Assembly: GCF_042434745.1 (NCBI RefSeq)
Contig: NZ_JBHLSS010000003.1
Reading direction: 5' to 3' (one strand)
DNA: 64,000 bases
Origin: Azotobacter paspali
GTDB taxonomy: Bacteria > Pseudomonadota > Gammaproteobacteria > Pseudomonadales > Pseudomonadaceae
Positions 15,621 to 24,702 of the stretch are shown here, in pieces. Made by a program: the position numbers and the translations under genes. Under the pieces are notes generated by a model, which had not been told where the DNA came from, did not search any database, and saw only the letters and a list, made by a program, of their open reading frames with translations. Positions within the stretch are counted from its first letter, which is position 1, and every line of letters starts with the position of its first letter.

Positions 15621-16685
15621 TCAGTCGCCGTCGTGGGCATTGAAGCCAAGCTGGATGTCGAGCGCCTTGGCGAGCTCGCGCTCGTGCAAACGATGCAGGC
15701 GGTCGAAGCTGTCGTAGAGGGCGTTCAACTGGGCGCGTCCGGCCTTGTCGGCGAGCAATTCGTCGAACGGACGCTGCAGGGCGGCGAGCCGCCCGCGGCT
15801 ATCGCCGAAGGCCTGGTCGAGACGCTGGGCGAGTTCCGCCTGGTCTTCGTCGAGCAGGTTGCGGATACCGTCCTGCTTGACGCCGAGCCACAGGCGTTCG
15901 GCCGTCGCCAGGCTGGCGGCGAGGTTCGAAAGCGTGGACTGGCTGCGCCAGGACTCGGCCTGCAATGGTTGCGGCACGCCCTTGCTCTGCCGGCCGAGCG
16001 GCGTGCCGAGCTTTTTCTTCAGGACATCGAGGGCAGTGACCTCGGCGCGCAGGATTTCGCCGATGGCTTCTTTGGCGTCGGCGTAGCGGCTGTTGGGAAA
16101 GCGTTTCAGGTGCACGGCCATGCCGGCGTCGCCCTGCCACTGCTGGAGGATTTCCGCGGAGAGGGTCTGCTGGTGCTTACCGATGGCGGTCAGCAGCGGG
16201 CAGTAGCGCTGGCGCTGAGTGGCGTCGGTGAGGTCCAGGCCGCTGTCGAACAGCAGGTATTCGTAGGCGCTGAGGCCCTTGACCACTACGCTGGCCTGTT
16301 CCAGGTCGGCTTGGGTCAGTTGCGGTTTCTGCTGCAGCAGGTTTTCGACCTGGCGGGCGACCAGGTTTTTCTTGTCCGGCCAGAACTGTACCTGCCAGGC
16401 CAGGTTGCCCTCGGCCAGCGGCCCGAACAGCAGGGGTTGCAGGGCTGCCCAACTGTTCTGGGCGGTCAGGAAGATCTGCCGTGCCTGCTGCAGGTCCTCG
16501 TTGCCGGCGCAGAAGGAGAGCGCGCTGGCCGCCAGTTGGCGGTCGGCTTCGGCCCAGCCGCTGTAGGCCGGCAGCAGTACGCCGTCGCTTAGGGCGATGC
16601 TGGTCTGCTGGGCGGGCTCCTTGGGCGTGCAGGCCCCGAGCAGAAGGCCGGTCAGGGCGAGGAAAAGAGGAGTGCTGCGGAACAT
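15621..16685 (-). CDS. Imelysin-family lipoprotein (second copy)
   Basis: A 354-residue lipoprotein: signal peptide MFRSTPLFLALTGLLLGAC with lipobox LGAC, then an imelysin-type all-helical body. The position of the family GxHxxE motif reads GLSAYEYLLF, so the His is absent though the Glu region is kept. Imelysins are periplasmic or outer-membrane proteins associated with iron uptake (EfeO/EfeM-like); the original member was described as an insulin-cleaving metalloprotease. Third in the operon, 15 bp after the di-haem oxidoreductase and 8 bp before DUF1513. The lost His suggests different metal handling from the first copy. Confidence 0.85.
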   Translation of the reverse strand: MFRSTPLFLALTGLLLGACTPKEPAQQTSIALSDGVLLPAYSGWAEADRQLAASALSFCAGNEDLQQARQIFLTAQNSWAALQPLLFGPLAEGNLAWQVQFWPDKKNLVARQVENLLQQKPQLTQADLEQASVVVKGLSAYEYLLFDSGLDLTDATQRQRYCPLLTAIGKHQQTLSAEILQQWQGDAGMAVHLKRFPNSRYADAKEAIGEILRAEVTALDVLKKKLGTPLGRQSKGVPQPLQAESWRSQSTLSNLAASLATAERLWLGVKQDGIRNLLDEDQAELAQRLDQAFGDSRGRLAALQRPFDELLADKAGRAQLNALYDSFDRLHRLHERELAKALDIQLGFNAHDGD

Positions 16686-16700
16686 GCTTCGGTTCCTTTT

Positions 16701-18116
16701 TCAGAGGGAGTTCAGAAAGGCCAAGAGTGCCGCACGCTGGCCTGCGTCGAAGGCCAGGACCCGATCCCGCGCCGCTTGCGCTTCGCCAGCGTGCCAGAGA
16801 ATCGCTTCCAGCGGATTGCGTGCCCGGCCGTCGTGGAGGAACTGGGTGTGGCCGCTCACCCGTTGCGTCAGACCGAGCCCCCATAGCGGCGGAGTCCGCC
16901 ATTCGCGACCGCTGGCCTGGAATTCCGCACGATTGTCGGCCAGACCGTCGCCCATGTCATGCAACAGAAGGTCGCTGTAGGGGTGGATCTTCTGGCTAGC
17001 CAGCGTCGCTTCGGCGGCGTTTGCGGCGGTGACGAAGGTCGGGGTGTGGCACCGCGCGCAGCCGGCGCCATGGAACAGCGCCTTGCCGGCCAGCACCTGC
17101 GGGTCGTCCACGGCGCGCCGGGCCGGTACGCCGAGGTGGCGGGTGTAGAACAGCACGCGGGCAAGCAGGTGGTCGTCGACCTCCGGTGTCCCGCCATCGG
17201 CAGCGGCTAGGCAGGCGCTCTGTGCCGAGGTGCAGTTGTTGCGGGGACGCAGGCGGCTGGAAAGTCCCAGATCGTTGAGGAAAGCCTCGGCGTTCTGCTG
17301 GCCGAGATTCGGTTGTCCGGCCTTCCAGCCGAAACGGCCGAGGGCGGTGTTCAGGGTGGCGTGGTCGCGAACCCGGTTGGGTCGGCCGGAGATGCCGTCG
17401 CCATCGGCGTCGTCGGGGTCGGCATTGGCGAGAAGGGCGGTGTCGGGAATCGCCTCCAGCAGGCCGAGGCCGATCATCGGCGGGGCGATGCGCAGAGAAA
17501 AGCGTGTGTCGGGATGCAGCGGACCGTAACCCAACCGGTCTAGCTGCAGTCGTGGCTGGCGCAGCTCCACTGCGAAGCCGTCGGCGAAACGCAGACTGTG
17601 GGTGTCGTAACTCAGGCGCACCCTGGCCTCCGGGATCACGCCGGGCACCGCCATATCCTGCAGTTGGGTGCCGTAGAGCGGTTCGGGAACCACGCCGAGG
17701 CGTGCGGCGATGGAGGCGGTTTCCGGCGTTTCCGGGATCGACAGGCGTACCAGCAGGGACACGGCGTTGCCCGCCCGCGCCTCCGGTGGGTGGCCGCGGC
17801 CGTCGCGGATGTGGCAGTTCAGGCAGGCATTGGTGTTGAACAGCGGGCCGAGACCGTCGCGGGCAGTGGTACTGGACGGGGCGATCACCCAGGGCTTGCG
17901 GAAGAAGCTGTTGCCGACGGCGAAGTCCATGCGCTGCGAGGCCGTCAGGTTGGCCGCGGGCTGGGCGAAGGCGTCCCGGTCGCCGCGCCGGACGGTGGCG
18001 CTGCCGGCCGACAGGGCTTCGTTGGGTTCGGCCCGGCCGAAGTCCGGTGCCTGGCCGTCGCAGGCACCGAGGCCGAGTACCAGCAGCAGGGTGAGGCGGT
18101 GAAACGGTGACGGCAT
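16701..18116 (-). CDS. Di-haem oxidoreductase (putative thiol oxidoreductase/peroxidase) lipoprotein
   Basis: A 471-residue lipoprotein with lipobox GLGAC after MPSPFHRLTLLLVLGLG. Two c-type haem-binding sites are visible: CLNCH in the N-terminal third and CARCH in the C-terminal third, matching the DHOR family related to di-haem peroxidases. Other conserved blocks are ADPDDADGDGISGRPNRV and HDMGDGLADNR. I start at ATG 18116 so that the signal peptide is at the N-terminus; an upstream frame start would add a proline-rich extension. It lies between two imelysin genes, suggesting electron transfer or iron oxidation coupled to imelysin function, which is inference. Confidence 0.88.
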   Translation of the reverse strand: MPSPFHRLTLLLVLGLGACDGQAPDFGRAEPNEALSAGSATVRRGDRDAFAQPAANLTASQRMDFAVGNSFFRKPWVIAPSSTTARDGLGPLFNTNACLNCHIRDGRGHPPEARAGNAVSLLVRLSIPETPETASIAARLGVVPEPLYGTQLQDMAVPGVIPEARVRLSYDTHSLRFADGFAVELRQPRLQLDRLGYGPLHPDTRFSLRIAPPMIGLGLLEAIPDTALLANADPDDADGDGISGRPNRVRDHATLNTALGRFGWKAGQPNLGQQNAEAFLNDLGLSSRLRPRNNCTSAQSACLAAADGGTPEVDDHLLARVLFYTRHLGVPARRAVDDPQVLAGKALFHGAGCARCHTPTFVTAANAAEATLASQKIHPYSDLLLHDMGDGLADNRAEFQASGREWRTPPLWGLGLTQRVSGHTQFLHDGRARNPLEAILWHAGEAQAARDRVLAFDAGQRAALLAFLNSL

Positions 18117-18173
18117 CGGCGGGGTTCCAGGCAAGGGCGCGGAGGGGGGATTCCGCACCCGGTGCGGCGGCGA

Positions 18174-19499
18174 TCAGAAGCTGTGGTCGGCACTGTCCGG
18201 ATTCAGGTCGCTGATGCCCAGTCGAGCCGCGGCCTGCTCGATCGAGGAGGTCTGCTTGACCAGCGCGGCGATGGCGTCGCGCACCAATTGCTGCCCGGCG
18301 GTGTTATCGGCGGCGATCAACTGGTCAAAGTGCTGATTCTTGGCGGCGCTGTCGACCAGTGCCTGCAGCCGGGCCTCGCTAGCCTCGAAATCGGCCTTCA
18401 GGGTGGCATCGGCCTGGGCGTCGACCTTGGCGACCAGCGACGACAGGCTCGGGCCGCTCAGCAGGCTGCCGTCGAGCTTGCGGTATTCGCCCAGATAGAC
18501 ATTGCGGATACCTTTGCCGTTGTAGAAGTGCGCGTTGTGGGTATTGTCGCTGAAGCAGTCCTGTTCGTCCTCGGTGGAGTTGGCTTCCAGCGGTACCTTC
18601 ATGCGCTCGCCGGCCAGTTCGCCGAGGGACAGGCTGCCCATGCCGAAAAGCATCTTGCGCAGGCCGTTAGCGGCCGCATCCTTTTCCAGGCTGGCGCGGT
18701 AGTTGTCGGCCACCTGGGGTTGCCACTGTTCAACCATGTATTGCAGGTCGCTGACCAGCAGGTCGGTGACCGCCTTGAGGTAGGCGCGGCGGCGTTCGCA
18801 ATGGCCGCCGGTACAGGCCTCTCCGGCTTGGAAGTCGCTGGCCGGGCGTTGGCCGGCGCCGGGCGCGGTGCCGTTCAGGTCCTGACCCCAAAGCAGGAAC
18901 TCGATGGCGTGGTAACCGGTGGCCACGTTGGCTTCCGAGCCGGCCAGTTCGTTGAGACTGGCCAGGGCTTCGCCGGTGATCTCGGTGACGTCGATTTTCT
19001 CTTCGCCCACCTGGATCTCGGTGTTGGCGATGATGTTGGCGGTGGCGCCGGGATTGCCGAGGGCATGCTGGTAGTCGGCGGCGACATAGTCGATCAGCCC
19101 CTCGTCCAGCGGCCAGGCGTTGAGCTGGCCTTCCCATTCGTCGACCACCGGGTTGCCGAAGCGGAACACCTCGCTCTGCATGTAGGGGACGCGGGCCGCG
19201 ATCCAGGCCTCGCGGGCGGCCTGCAGGGTATCGGCAGCCGGCTTGGCGAGCAGAGCGTCGATCGCCTGCTGCAGAGCCTTGGCCGTGCTCAGGGAGTCGC
19301 CGAACACCGCCAGCGCCAAGTCGGCATAGTGATTCACCACCGCCTTGGCGGCCGCTTCGTCGGCCAGCGGCGTGGTGGCGGGAGCGTTGGCTGCCGGGGT
19401 AGCGGTGTGGGCGGTGGTTCGTTCCTTGTTGTCGTCGCAACCGGCGAGCGAGATGGCGATGGCGAGCAGGGTGGCTGAGGCCAGGGAAATGCGGGACAT
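18174..19499 (-). CDS. icmP: Imelysin-family iron-regulated lipoprotein (IcmP-like)
   Basis: A 441-residue lipoprotein beginning MSRISLASATLLAIAISLAG followed by Cys (lipobox LAGC), then a Thr/Ala-rich linker and the peptidase-M75/imelysin domain. The signature GxHxxE motif is intact as GYHAIEFLLWGQ (about residue 195). It matches the first gene of the Pseudomonas icmP cluster, which also contains a di-haem oxidoreductase, a second imelysin and DUF1513, in the same order as here. The role is probably periplasmic iron acquisition; insulin-cleaving activity was reported for the P. aeruginosa protein. A candidate Fur site lies at 19545-19559. Confidence 0.88.
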   Translation of the reverse strand: MSRISLASATLLAIAISLAGCDDNKERTTAHTATPAANAPATTPLADEAAAKAVVNHYADLALAVFGDSLSTAKALQQAIDALLAKPAADTLQAAREAWIAARVPYMQSEVFRFGNPVVDEWEGQLNAWPLDEGLIDYVAADYQHALGNPGATANIIANTEIQVGEEKIDVTEITGEALASLNELAGSEANVATGYHAIEFLLWGQDLNGTAPGAGQRPASDFQAGEACTGGHCERRRAYLKAVTDLLVSDLQYMVEQWQPQVADNYRASLEKDAAANGLRKMLFGMGSLSLGELAGERMKVPLEANSTEDEQDCFSDNTHNAHFYNGKGIRNVYLGEYRKLDGSLLSGPSLSSLVAKVDAQADATLKADFEASEARLQALVDSAAKNQHFDQLIAADNTAGQQLVRDAIAALVKQTSSIEQAAARLGISDLNPDSADHSF

Positions 19500-19544
19500 G
19501 CTGAAAGTCCTTGCGGCGGGCGCGATGCGCGGTTGCAGTTATGA

Positions 19545-19559
19545 TGCGAAGGATTTGCA
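19545..19559 (-). promoter_or_regulatory. Candidate Fur box upstream of the imelysin operon
   Basis: TGCGAAGGATTTGCA matches about 9 of 14 informative positions of the 7-1-7 Fur consensus and forms an imperfect dyad (ATGC...GCAT). It lies about 46 bp before the icmP start, where a Fur-controlled promoter would be expected. Moderate to weak evidence. Confidence 0.35.
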
Positions 19560-19608
19560 TTTTTGAAAAGTGGACGATGGCCGTTGCCTGCGCCGTGGCT
19601 GGCGGGAG

Positions 19609-21651
19609 TCAACTGACAGGGGCCTGGCGAAGCTGCAGCCGGCGGATGAAGGCGGCCAGCTCCATGGGCGGCAGAGGCTTGCTGTACAGGTAGCCTTGTC
19701 CCTCGTGGCAGTCCTGGCTTACCAGGTAGGCTTCCTGCGCGGCGGTTTCCACGCCTTCGGCGGTCACCTGCTTACCCAGGCTGCGGGCCAACTGAATGAT
19801 GGTGCGGACGATGGTGCCAGAGTCCTGATCGTCGTCGTTGAGCAGGTCCAGGACGAAGCTCTTGTCGATCTTGATCTTGTCCAGCGGCAGGCTCTTCAGG
19901 TAGCTCAGCGAGGAGTAGCCGGTGCCGAAGTCGTCAATGGCGATCCGTGCGCCACAGCGGCGCAAACTGCGCAGATGCCGAGCGGCGACCTGGATGTCTT
20001 CCATTAGGCTGGTTTCGGTGACTTCCAGTTCCAGGCTGCCGGCCGGCAGCCGGTAGGTGCGCAGCAGCCGGTCGATCAGACGCGGCAGGCCGTCGTGGTG
20101 CAGTTGCACGGCCGACAGGTTGACTGCCATGTGCAGTTCGCAGAAGCCCTGGTCGTGCCACTCGCGCAGTTGCCGGCAGGCCTGTTCGAGTACCCATTCG
20201 CCGATGGGGATGATGCTGCCGCTGTGCTCGGCCAGCAGCACGAACTGGTCCGGCGGCACCAGGCCGTGGCGCGGATGGCGCCAGCGCAGCAGGGCCTCGA
20301 CGCCTTCCACCCGCTGGTTCCGGTAGTTCAGTTGCGGCTGGTAGAGCAGTTGCAGCTCGCCGCGCGCCAGGGCTTCGTGCAGATCCTTCTCCAGTTCGCG
20401 CCGATGGCGCATTTCCCGGTCGACGCTGGCGATGTAGAACTGGTAGCGGCTGTGCGAGCGCTTGGCCAGGGCCATGGTCTGCTCGGCCTTCTGCAACAGC
20501 TTCTCGGGAGAGCGGCCATCCTCGGGGTAGAGAGTGATGCCGATGCTGGCATGCAGGTGGACGTCCTGCTGTTCCTGGCGGAAGGGGACGACCAGATCGT
20601 CGAGAATGCCCTGGGCCAGCTCGGCGGCCATGTAGGGCTCGTCGATATCGGCGCGGACCAGCACGAAACGGTCGCCGCCCAGGCGCGCCAGGGCCTCGGG
20701 AGCGGTGCCGTGACTGCGCAGGCGGTCGGCCAGGGCGAGCAGCAGTTCGTCCCCGAAGTGGTAGCAGAACTGCTCGTTGATCGACTTGAAATCGTCCAGG
20801 CCGACGCAGAGCACGGCGACCCGTCGCTTGTGACGCCGCGCATCCAGCAGGATCTGGCCGAGCAGGCGCAATAAATGCTGGCGATTGGGCAGGCCGGTAA
20901 GGACGTCGTAATAAGCCATGCGCTGCAGGCTGTGCTCTGCTTCGTGGCGCAGGCGCGTGTTGCGCTCGATGGAGGCGAGCAACTGGTTAGCGGTACGAAT
21001 CCACAGGCCCAACTCGTCCTTTTCGTTGCCTTTCAGCATCGGCAATTGCCGGGCACCAGGATATTCCGGATCGATCCGCGCCAGATTGGCGATGATCCTG
21101 TCCAGGGGATTGCTCAGCAGCCGCTGATAGATCAGATAGAGCAGCATCGCCAGGATGACGGCATGCAACAGGCCGGAGAAGAAGATGAGCTGTGCGCGAA
21201 CCAGGAAGTCATGACCGTGGGCGGCGGTATCCAGCGTGAGGTACAGCTCGCCGTCCGGTGGCTGGCCGGACAGGGGAATGCCGAAGCGCCGCTCGCGGCC
21301 GAGCAATGCATCTGTCAGGACGCGGGAAGGGAAGGTCTGTGGCTCGCGAAAGCCTTCGGCTAGGGCGGCTCCGGAGGTTGAGATTATGCCGGCCGAGGTG
21401 ACCGCCTCGTACTGCAACAGGCCTTCGACGACCTGCAGGCCCTTGTCCCGATCCAGGTTGTCGAGCGCCTGGGACGAGGGGGCACGGAACATGGCGAGGA
21501 TCTGTTGCGCCTCGAGATCGATCTGCTGGCGGGTCTTCTGCAGCTCAAAGGCGATCTGGGCGCAACTGAACAGCAGTCCGAGCAGAAGGGCGCAGAGCAG
21601 TACGACACGGAGCAGTTTTAGGGACAGGCTGTTGCGTGGAGCCGGCTTCAC
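19609..21651 (-). CDS. bifA: BifA-type cyclic-di-GMP phosphodiesterase (GGDEF-EAL)
   Basis: A 680-residue membrane protein. N-terminal helix (LLRVVLLCALLLGLLFSC), a periplasmic loop, a second helix (LLHAVILAMLLYLIYQRLL), HAMP-like linker, a degenerate GGDEF domain with GGDRF in place of GGDEF, and an EAL domain with EALLRW, NLSAVQL, ETSLMED, IDDFGTGYSSLSYLK and AEGVE, all needed for c-di-GMP hydrolysis. BifA of Pseudomonas also has an altered GGD-F motif and lies beside sodB, as here. It lowers c-di-GMP, favouring motility over biofilm. I prefer GTG 21651 (VKPAPRN) over TTG 21684 because it puts the membrane helix near the N-terminus. Confidence 0.9.
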   Translation of the reverse strand: MKPAPRNSLSLKLLRVVLLCALLLGLLFSCAQIAFELQKTRQQIDLEAQQILAMFRAPSSQALDNLDRDKGLQVVEGLLQYEAVTSAGIISTSGAALAEGFREPQTFPSRVLTDALLGRERRFGIPLSGQPPDGELYLTLDTAAHGHDFLVRAQLIFFSGLLHAVILAMLLYLIYQRLLSNPLDRIIANLARIDPEYPGARQLPMLKGNEKDELGLWIRTANQLLASIERNTRLRHEAEHSLQRMAYYDVLTGLPNRQHLLRLLGQILLDARRHKRRVAVLCVGLDDFKSINEQFCYHFGDELLLALADRLRSHGTAPEALARLGGDRFVLVRADIDEPYMAAELAQGILDDLVVPFRQEQQDVHLHASIGITLYPEDGRSPEKLLQKAEQTMALAKRSHSRYQFYIASVDREMRHRRELEKDLHEALARGELQLLYQPQLNYRNQRVEGVEALLRWRHPRHGLVPPDQFVLLAEHSGSIIPIGEWVLEQACRQLREWHDQGFCELHMAVNLSAVQLHHDGLPRLIDRLLRTYRLPAGSLELEVTETSLMEDIQVAARHLRSLRRCGARIAIDDFGTGYSSLSYLKSLPLDKIKIDKSFVLDLLNDDDQDSGTIVRTIIQLARSLGKQVTAEGVETAAQEAYLVSQDCHEGQGYLYSKPLPPMELAAFIRRLQLRQAPVS

Positions 21652-21761
21652 ATGGGTGTCCTGGTGGAGTACCGCCTCGAGCAAGTATTGGCACGCCTGG
21701 AGAAGACGTCAAAAAACGCTTTTTTTGCAGTGCAGGATGGTTTTTCGCCGCCAAAAACGAG

Positions 21762-21785
21762 AAAACCCGACCGGAGTCGGGTTTT
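21762..21785 (-). terminator. Rho-independent terminator downstream of sodB
   Basis: AAAACCCGAC-CGGA-GTCGGGTTTT, a 10-bp perfect stem whose A/T flanks supply the U-tract in both directions. It lies 21 bp past the sodB stop and upstream of bifA. Confidence 0.9.
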
Positions 21786-21805
21786 CCTTGGCAGCCCGAA
21801 TGGGC

Positions 21806-22387
21806 TCAGGCGGCGTAGTTGGCGGCCACGAAATCCCAGTTCACCAGGTTCCAGAATGCCTCGACGTACTTCGGACGCAGGTTGCGGTAGTCGATGTAGT
21901 AGGCGTGCTCCCAGACATCGCAGGTCAGCAGCGGCGTGTCGCCGGAAGTCAGCGGGTTGCCGGCGCCGATGGTGCTGGCCAGGGCCAGGGAACCGTCGGC
22001 CTTCTTCACCAGCCAGGCCCAGCCGGAACCGAAGGTGCCGATGGCGACCTTGGTGAACTCTTCCTTAAACTTGTCGAAGGAACCGAAGGCTGAGTTGATG
22101 GCGTCGGCCAGGGGGCCGGTCGGCTGACCGCCGCCCTGCGGCTTCAGGCCGTTCCAGTAGAAGGTGTGGTTCCATACCTGGGCTGCGTTGTTGAAGATGC
22201 CGCCGGAAGAGGTCTTGACGATGTCTTCCAGGCTCTTGCCTTCGAACTCGGTACCAGGGATCAGGTTGTTCAGGTTCACCACATAGGTGTTGTGGTGCTT
22301 GCCGTAGTGGTATTCCAGGGTCTCGGTAGAAATATGCGGCTCGAGGGCGTTTTTCTCGTACGGCAGCGGCGGCAGTTCAAAAGCCAT
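21806..22387 (-). CDS. sodB: Iron superoxide dismutase
   Basis: A 193-residue cytoplasmic Fe-SOD that converts superoxide to hydrogen peroxide and oxygen. Metal-ligand motifs are visible: the His in EYHYGKHHNTYV, the His in QVWNHTFYWNG, and DVWEHAYYIDYRN with Asp and His near the C-terminus. GGGQPTG and FGSGWAWLVKK are typical of the Fe form. Starts at ATG 22387 (MAFELPPLPYEKNALEPHIS) and is followed by a strong terminator. Full length, no lesion. It is divergent from a coiled-coil membrane protein gene. Fe-SOD is expected to be iron-responsive, but I see no clear Fur site. Confidence 0.97.
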   Translation of the reverse strand: MAFELPPLPYEKNALEPHISTETLEYHYGKHHNTYVVNLNNLIPGTEFEGKSLEDIVKTSSGGIFNNAAQVWNHTFYWNGLKPQGGGQPTGPLADAINSAFGSFDKFKEEFTKVAIGTFGSGWAWLVKKADGSLALASTIGAGNPLTSGDTPLLTCDVWEHAYYIDYRNLRPKYVEAFWNLVNWDFVAANYAA

Positions 22388-22638
22388 GATTCAACTCTCC
22401 ATTTTCATCAGGTCGTAGGACACGCGACATGGGCGTGGCCGGTTCGGGTGCTGCTTGGAGCGGGGCGCGAGGCGCCGTAGGTCAGGGATCATAGCACCGG
22501 GATTGCGACATATCCACGCAGTACGCATATGGAAAAGCCCATGCTAGAGCCTCGTTTCGCGGGGGATGGCAAGCCCCCGCGCAAGTCCGAATCGCTATAC
22601 TGCAGATCCCGTCGCCAGCGCCTTTGCGAAGATCCCCC

Positions 22639-23529
22639 ATGCGTAACGATTCCTTCGATGAAGTGGAGCATATTCCCAGCCTGCGAACGGAGATTCGCGA
22701 TCCGGCCATACGCCATGCGGTGGTCGAGGAGAGCCGGCCGGCACGGCGTGCCGGCAATGGCTTCCTGTGGGCGCTGATCGGCGCCTTGAGTCTCTCCCTG
22801 GCCGGGCTCGGCTGGTGGAGCCAGCAGCGTCTCGCGCTGATGGAGCAGCAATTGGTGGCGACCCAGGAGAGCTTCGCGCGGATCAGCGAGGATGCGGCGC
22901 TGCGTATCCAGAACATCAGCGGCAAAGTGGTGGCCGCCGAGTCCAGCGCGATCACCGGCAGCGAAACCCTCAGAGTGCAGATCCGCCAGTTGGAGGAGCG
23001 CCTGGCCGAGCGGGAAAGGCGCGAGCAGGCGCTGCAGGCCCGCCAGGAGGAGCAGGATTCGCGCCTCGGGCAACTGGCTGGCGAACTGCAGAAGCAGCAG
23101 GGGGTGACTGTGGAACTGGTGACCCGGCTCGACGAGCGAATGCAGGCTCTCGCCGGCGAGCAGGCGGCACTGAAGGGGCTGCAGGCCGAGCAGGAGCAGC
23201 GGCTGGCCGAACGATTGGGCGGCCTCGCCGGGGAAGTGGCGGCGCTGAAGGACAAGCAGGCCGGGCAGGAGCAGCGGCTGGCCACACGCTTGAGTAGCCT
23301 GGACGGGGAGGTGGCGGCGTTGAAGAAGCGTAACGATCCGGCCCAGGCCATCGGCCGTCTGGAACAGGAACTGCTGGTGCTGCGCAGCGAGCTGGAAAAC
23401 CGTCCGCACCCGCATGGCGGTGTCGCCGACACTACCGAGTTCGACGCCTTCCGCGCACAGACCACGCGCAGCTTCACCGCCCTGCAGAGCCAGATGCGCA
23501 GCCTGCAGCAGCAGTTGAACGGACGCTGA
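22639..23529 (+). CDS. Single-pass membrane protein with long coiled coil
   Basis: A 296-residue protein: cytoplasmic N-terminus of about 50 residues, one membrane helix (GFLWALIGALSLSLAGLGWW), then more than 200 residues of Gln/Glu/Arg/Leu-rich heptad-like sequence. Within this are near-repeats of EQRLAERLGGLAGEVAALKD and EQRLATRLSSLDGEVAALKK. It resembles the ATPase/coiled-coil hypothetical next to sodB in Pseudomonas. A structural or scaffold role at the envelope is plausible; no enzymatic motif is present. The start is ATG 22639 with the expected hydrophilic N-terminus. Confidence 0.75.
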   Translation: MRNDSFDEVEHIPSLRTEIRDPAIRHAVVEESRPARRAGNGFLWALIGALSLSLAGLGWWSQQRLALMEQQLVATQESFARISEDAALRIQNISGKVVAAESSAITGSETLRVQIRQLEERLAERERREQALQARQEEQDSRLGQLAGELQKQQGVTVELVTRLDERMQALAGEQAALKGLQAEQEQRLAERLGGLAGEVAALKDKQAGQEQRLATRLSSLDGEVAALKKRNDPAQAIGRLEQELLVLRSELENRPHPHGGVADTTEFDAFRAQTTRSFTALQSQMRSLQQQLNGR

Positions 23530-23568
23530 GACGAAGCGCCCCGGCTAGGCCGGGGCGCCGGTGGCGGA

Positions 23569-24618
23569 CTACAGAGTCGGATAATCTAGGTAGCCCTGCG
23601 GGCCAGAACTGTAGAAGGTTTCCGGATGCGCCTCGTTGAGCGGTGCATCGGCCGCCAGGCGCGCCGGCAGATCGGGGTTAGCGATGAAGGGGACGCCGAA
23701 GGCCACGGCGTCGGCTTTGCCCTCGGCCAGCCAGCGGTCGGCCTGCTCCTTGGTGAAACGTTCATTGGCGATTACCGCGCCGCCGAAGGCTTGCTTGAGC
23801 TGTGGGGTCAGGCTGTCGGCGTCTTCCTTCTCGCGGGTGCAGACGAAGGCGATGCCGCGCTTGCCCAACTCGCGGGCTACATGGCCGAAAGTCTCGGCAC
23901 GGTTGGAGTCGCCCATGTCGTGCAGGTCGGCGCGCGGCGCCAGATGCACGCCGACCCGGCCGGCTCCCCATACCGAGATCGCCGCGTCGGTCACCTCGAG
24001 CAGCAGGCGGGCGCGGTTTTCCAGGCTGCCGCCGTATCGGTCGGTACGCCGGTTGGTGCTGTCCTGGAGGAACTGGTCGAGCAGGTAGCCGTTGGCCGCA
24101 TGGATTTCCACGCCGTCGAAGCCGGCCTTTCTGGCGTTCTCGGCACCCTTGCGATAGGCCTCGACGAGGCCGGGAATCTCGTCGGTTTCCAGGGCGCGCG
24201 GGGTCTCGAAGGCCTTCTGCGGGCGGACTAGGCTGACATGACCCTTGGGCTGGATGGCGCTCGGCGCCACCGGCAGTTCTCCGTTCAGGTAGAGCGGATC
24301 GGAGATCCGGCCCACGTGCCAGAGCTGCAGGACGATGCGCCCGCCGGCGGAGTGCACCGCCTGGGTGACGTTCTTCCAGCCGGCGACCTGCTCATCCGAC
24401 CAGATGCCGGGCGTGTTGGGGTAGCCGACGCCCGTCGGGCAGACCGAAGTGGCTTCGCTGATGATCAGGCCGGCGCTGGCGCGCTGCACGTAGTATTCGG
24501 CCATCGGCGCGCCGGGCACGCGGCCGGGCTCAGCGCGGCAGCGGGTCAGCGGAGCCATGACGATACGGTTGGGCAGTTGGAGATCGCCGATCTTGATGGG
24601 GTCGAAGAGTGTGCTCAT
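23569..24618 (-). CDS. xenB: Old-yellow-enzyme family alkene reductase (XenB-like)
   Basis: A 349-residue FMN-dependent ene-reductase: FDPIKIGDLQLPNRIVMAPL at the N-terminus, LQLWHVGRIS, FDGVEIHAANGYLLDQFLQD (substrate His/Asn pair), RRTDRYGGSLENRARLLLEV, and a C-terminal FGVPFIANPDLPARL. Length and motifs fit the XenB/NemA group, which reduces activated alkenes and nitro compounds using NAD(P)H. It follows an ArsR-family gene by 84 bp on the same strand, the arrangement known in Pseudomonas, so it is likely induced by electrophiles sensed by that repressor. Confidence 0.92.
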   Translation of the reverse strand: MSTLFDPIKIGDLQLPNRIVMAPLTRCRAEPGRVPGAPMAEYYVQRASAGLIISEATSVCPTGVGYPNTPGIWSDEQVAGWKNVTQAVHSAGGRIVLQLWHVGRISDPLYLNGELPVAPSAIQPKGHVSLVRPQKAFETPRALETDEIPGLVEAYRKGAENARKAGFDGVEIHAANGYLLDQFLQDSTNRRTDRYGGSLENRARLLLEVTDAAISVWGAGRVGVHLAPRADLHDMGDSNRAETFGHVARELGKRGIAFVCTREKEDADSLTPQLKQAFGGAVIANERFTKEQADRWLAEGKADAVAFGVPFIANPDLPARLAADAPLNEAHPETFYSSGPQGYLDYPTL

Positions 24619-24702
24619 TGAAAGGTCTCTCTATAGGGTCGATCGGTGGGACAAGGCCGTCAGCCGGGGGCTGTACTGCCGGCGGAAACGAATGTCCGCG
24701 CC

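Noticed and set aside
18162..19478. 438-codon frame antisense to icmP
   Set aside because: Val/Gly-rich antisense shadow with no family; the minus strand has lipobox and imelysin motif.
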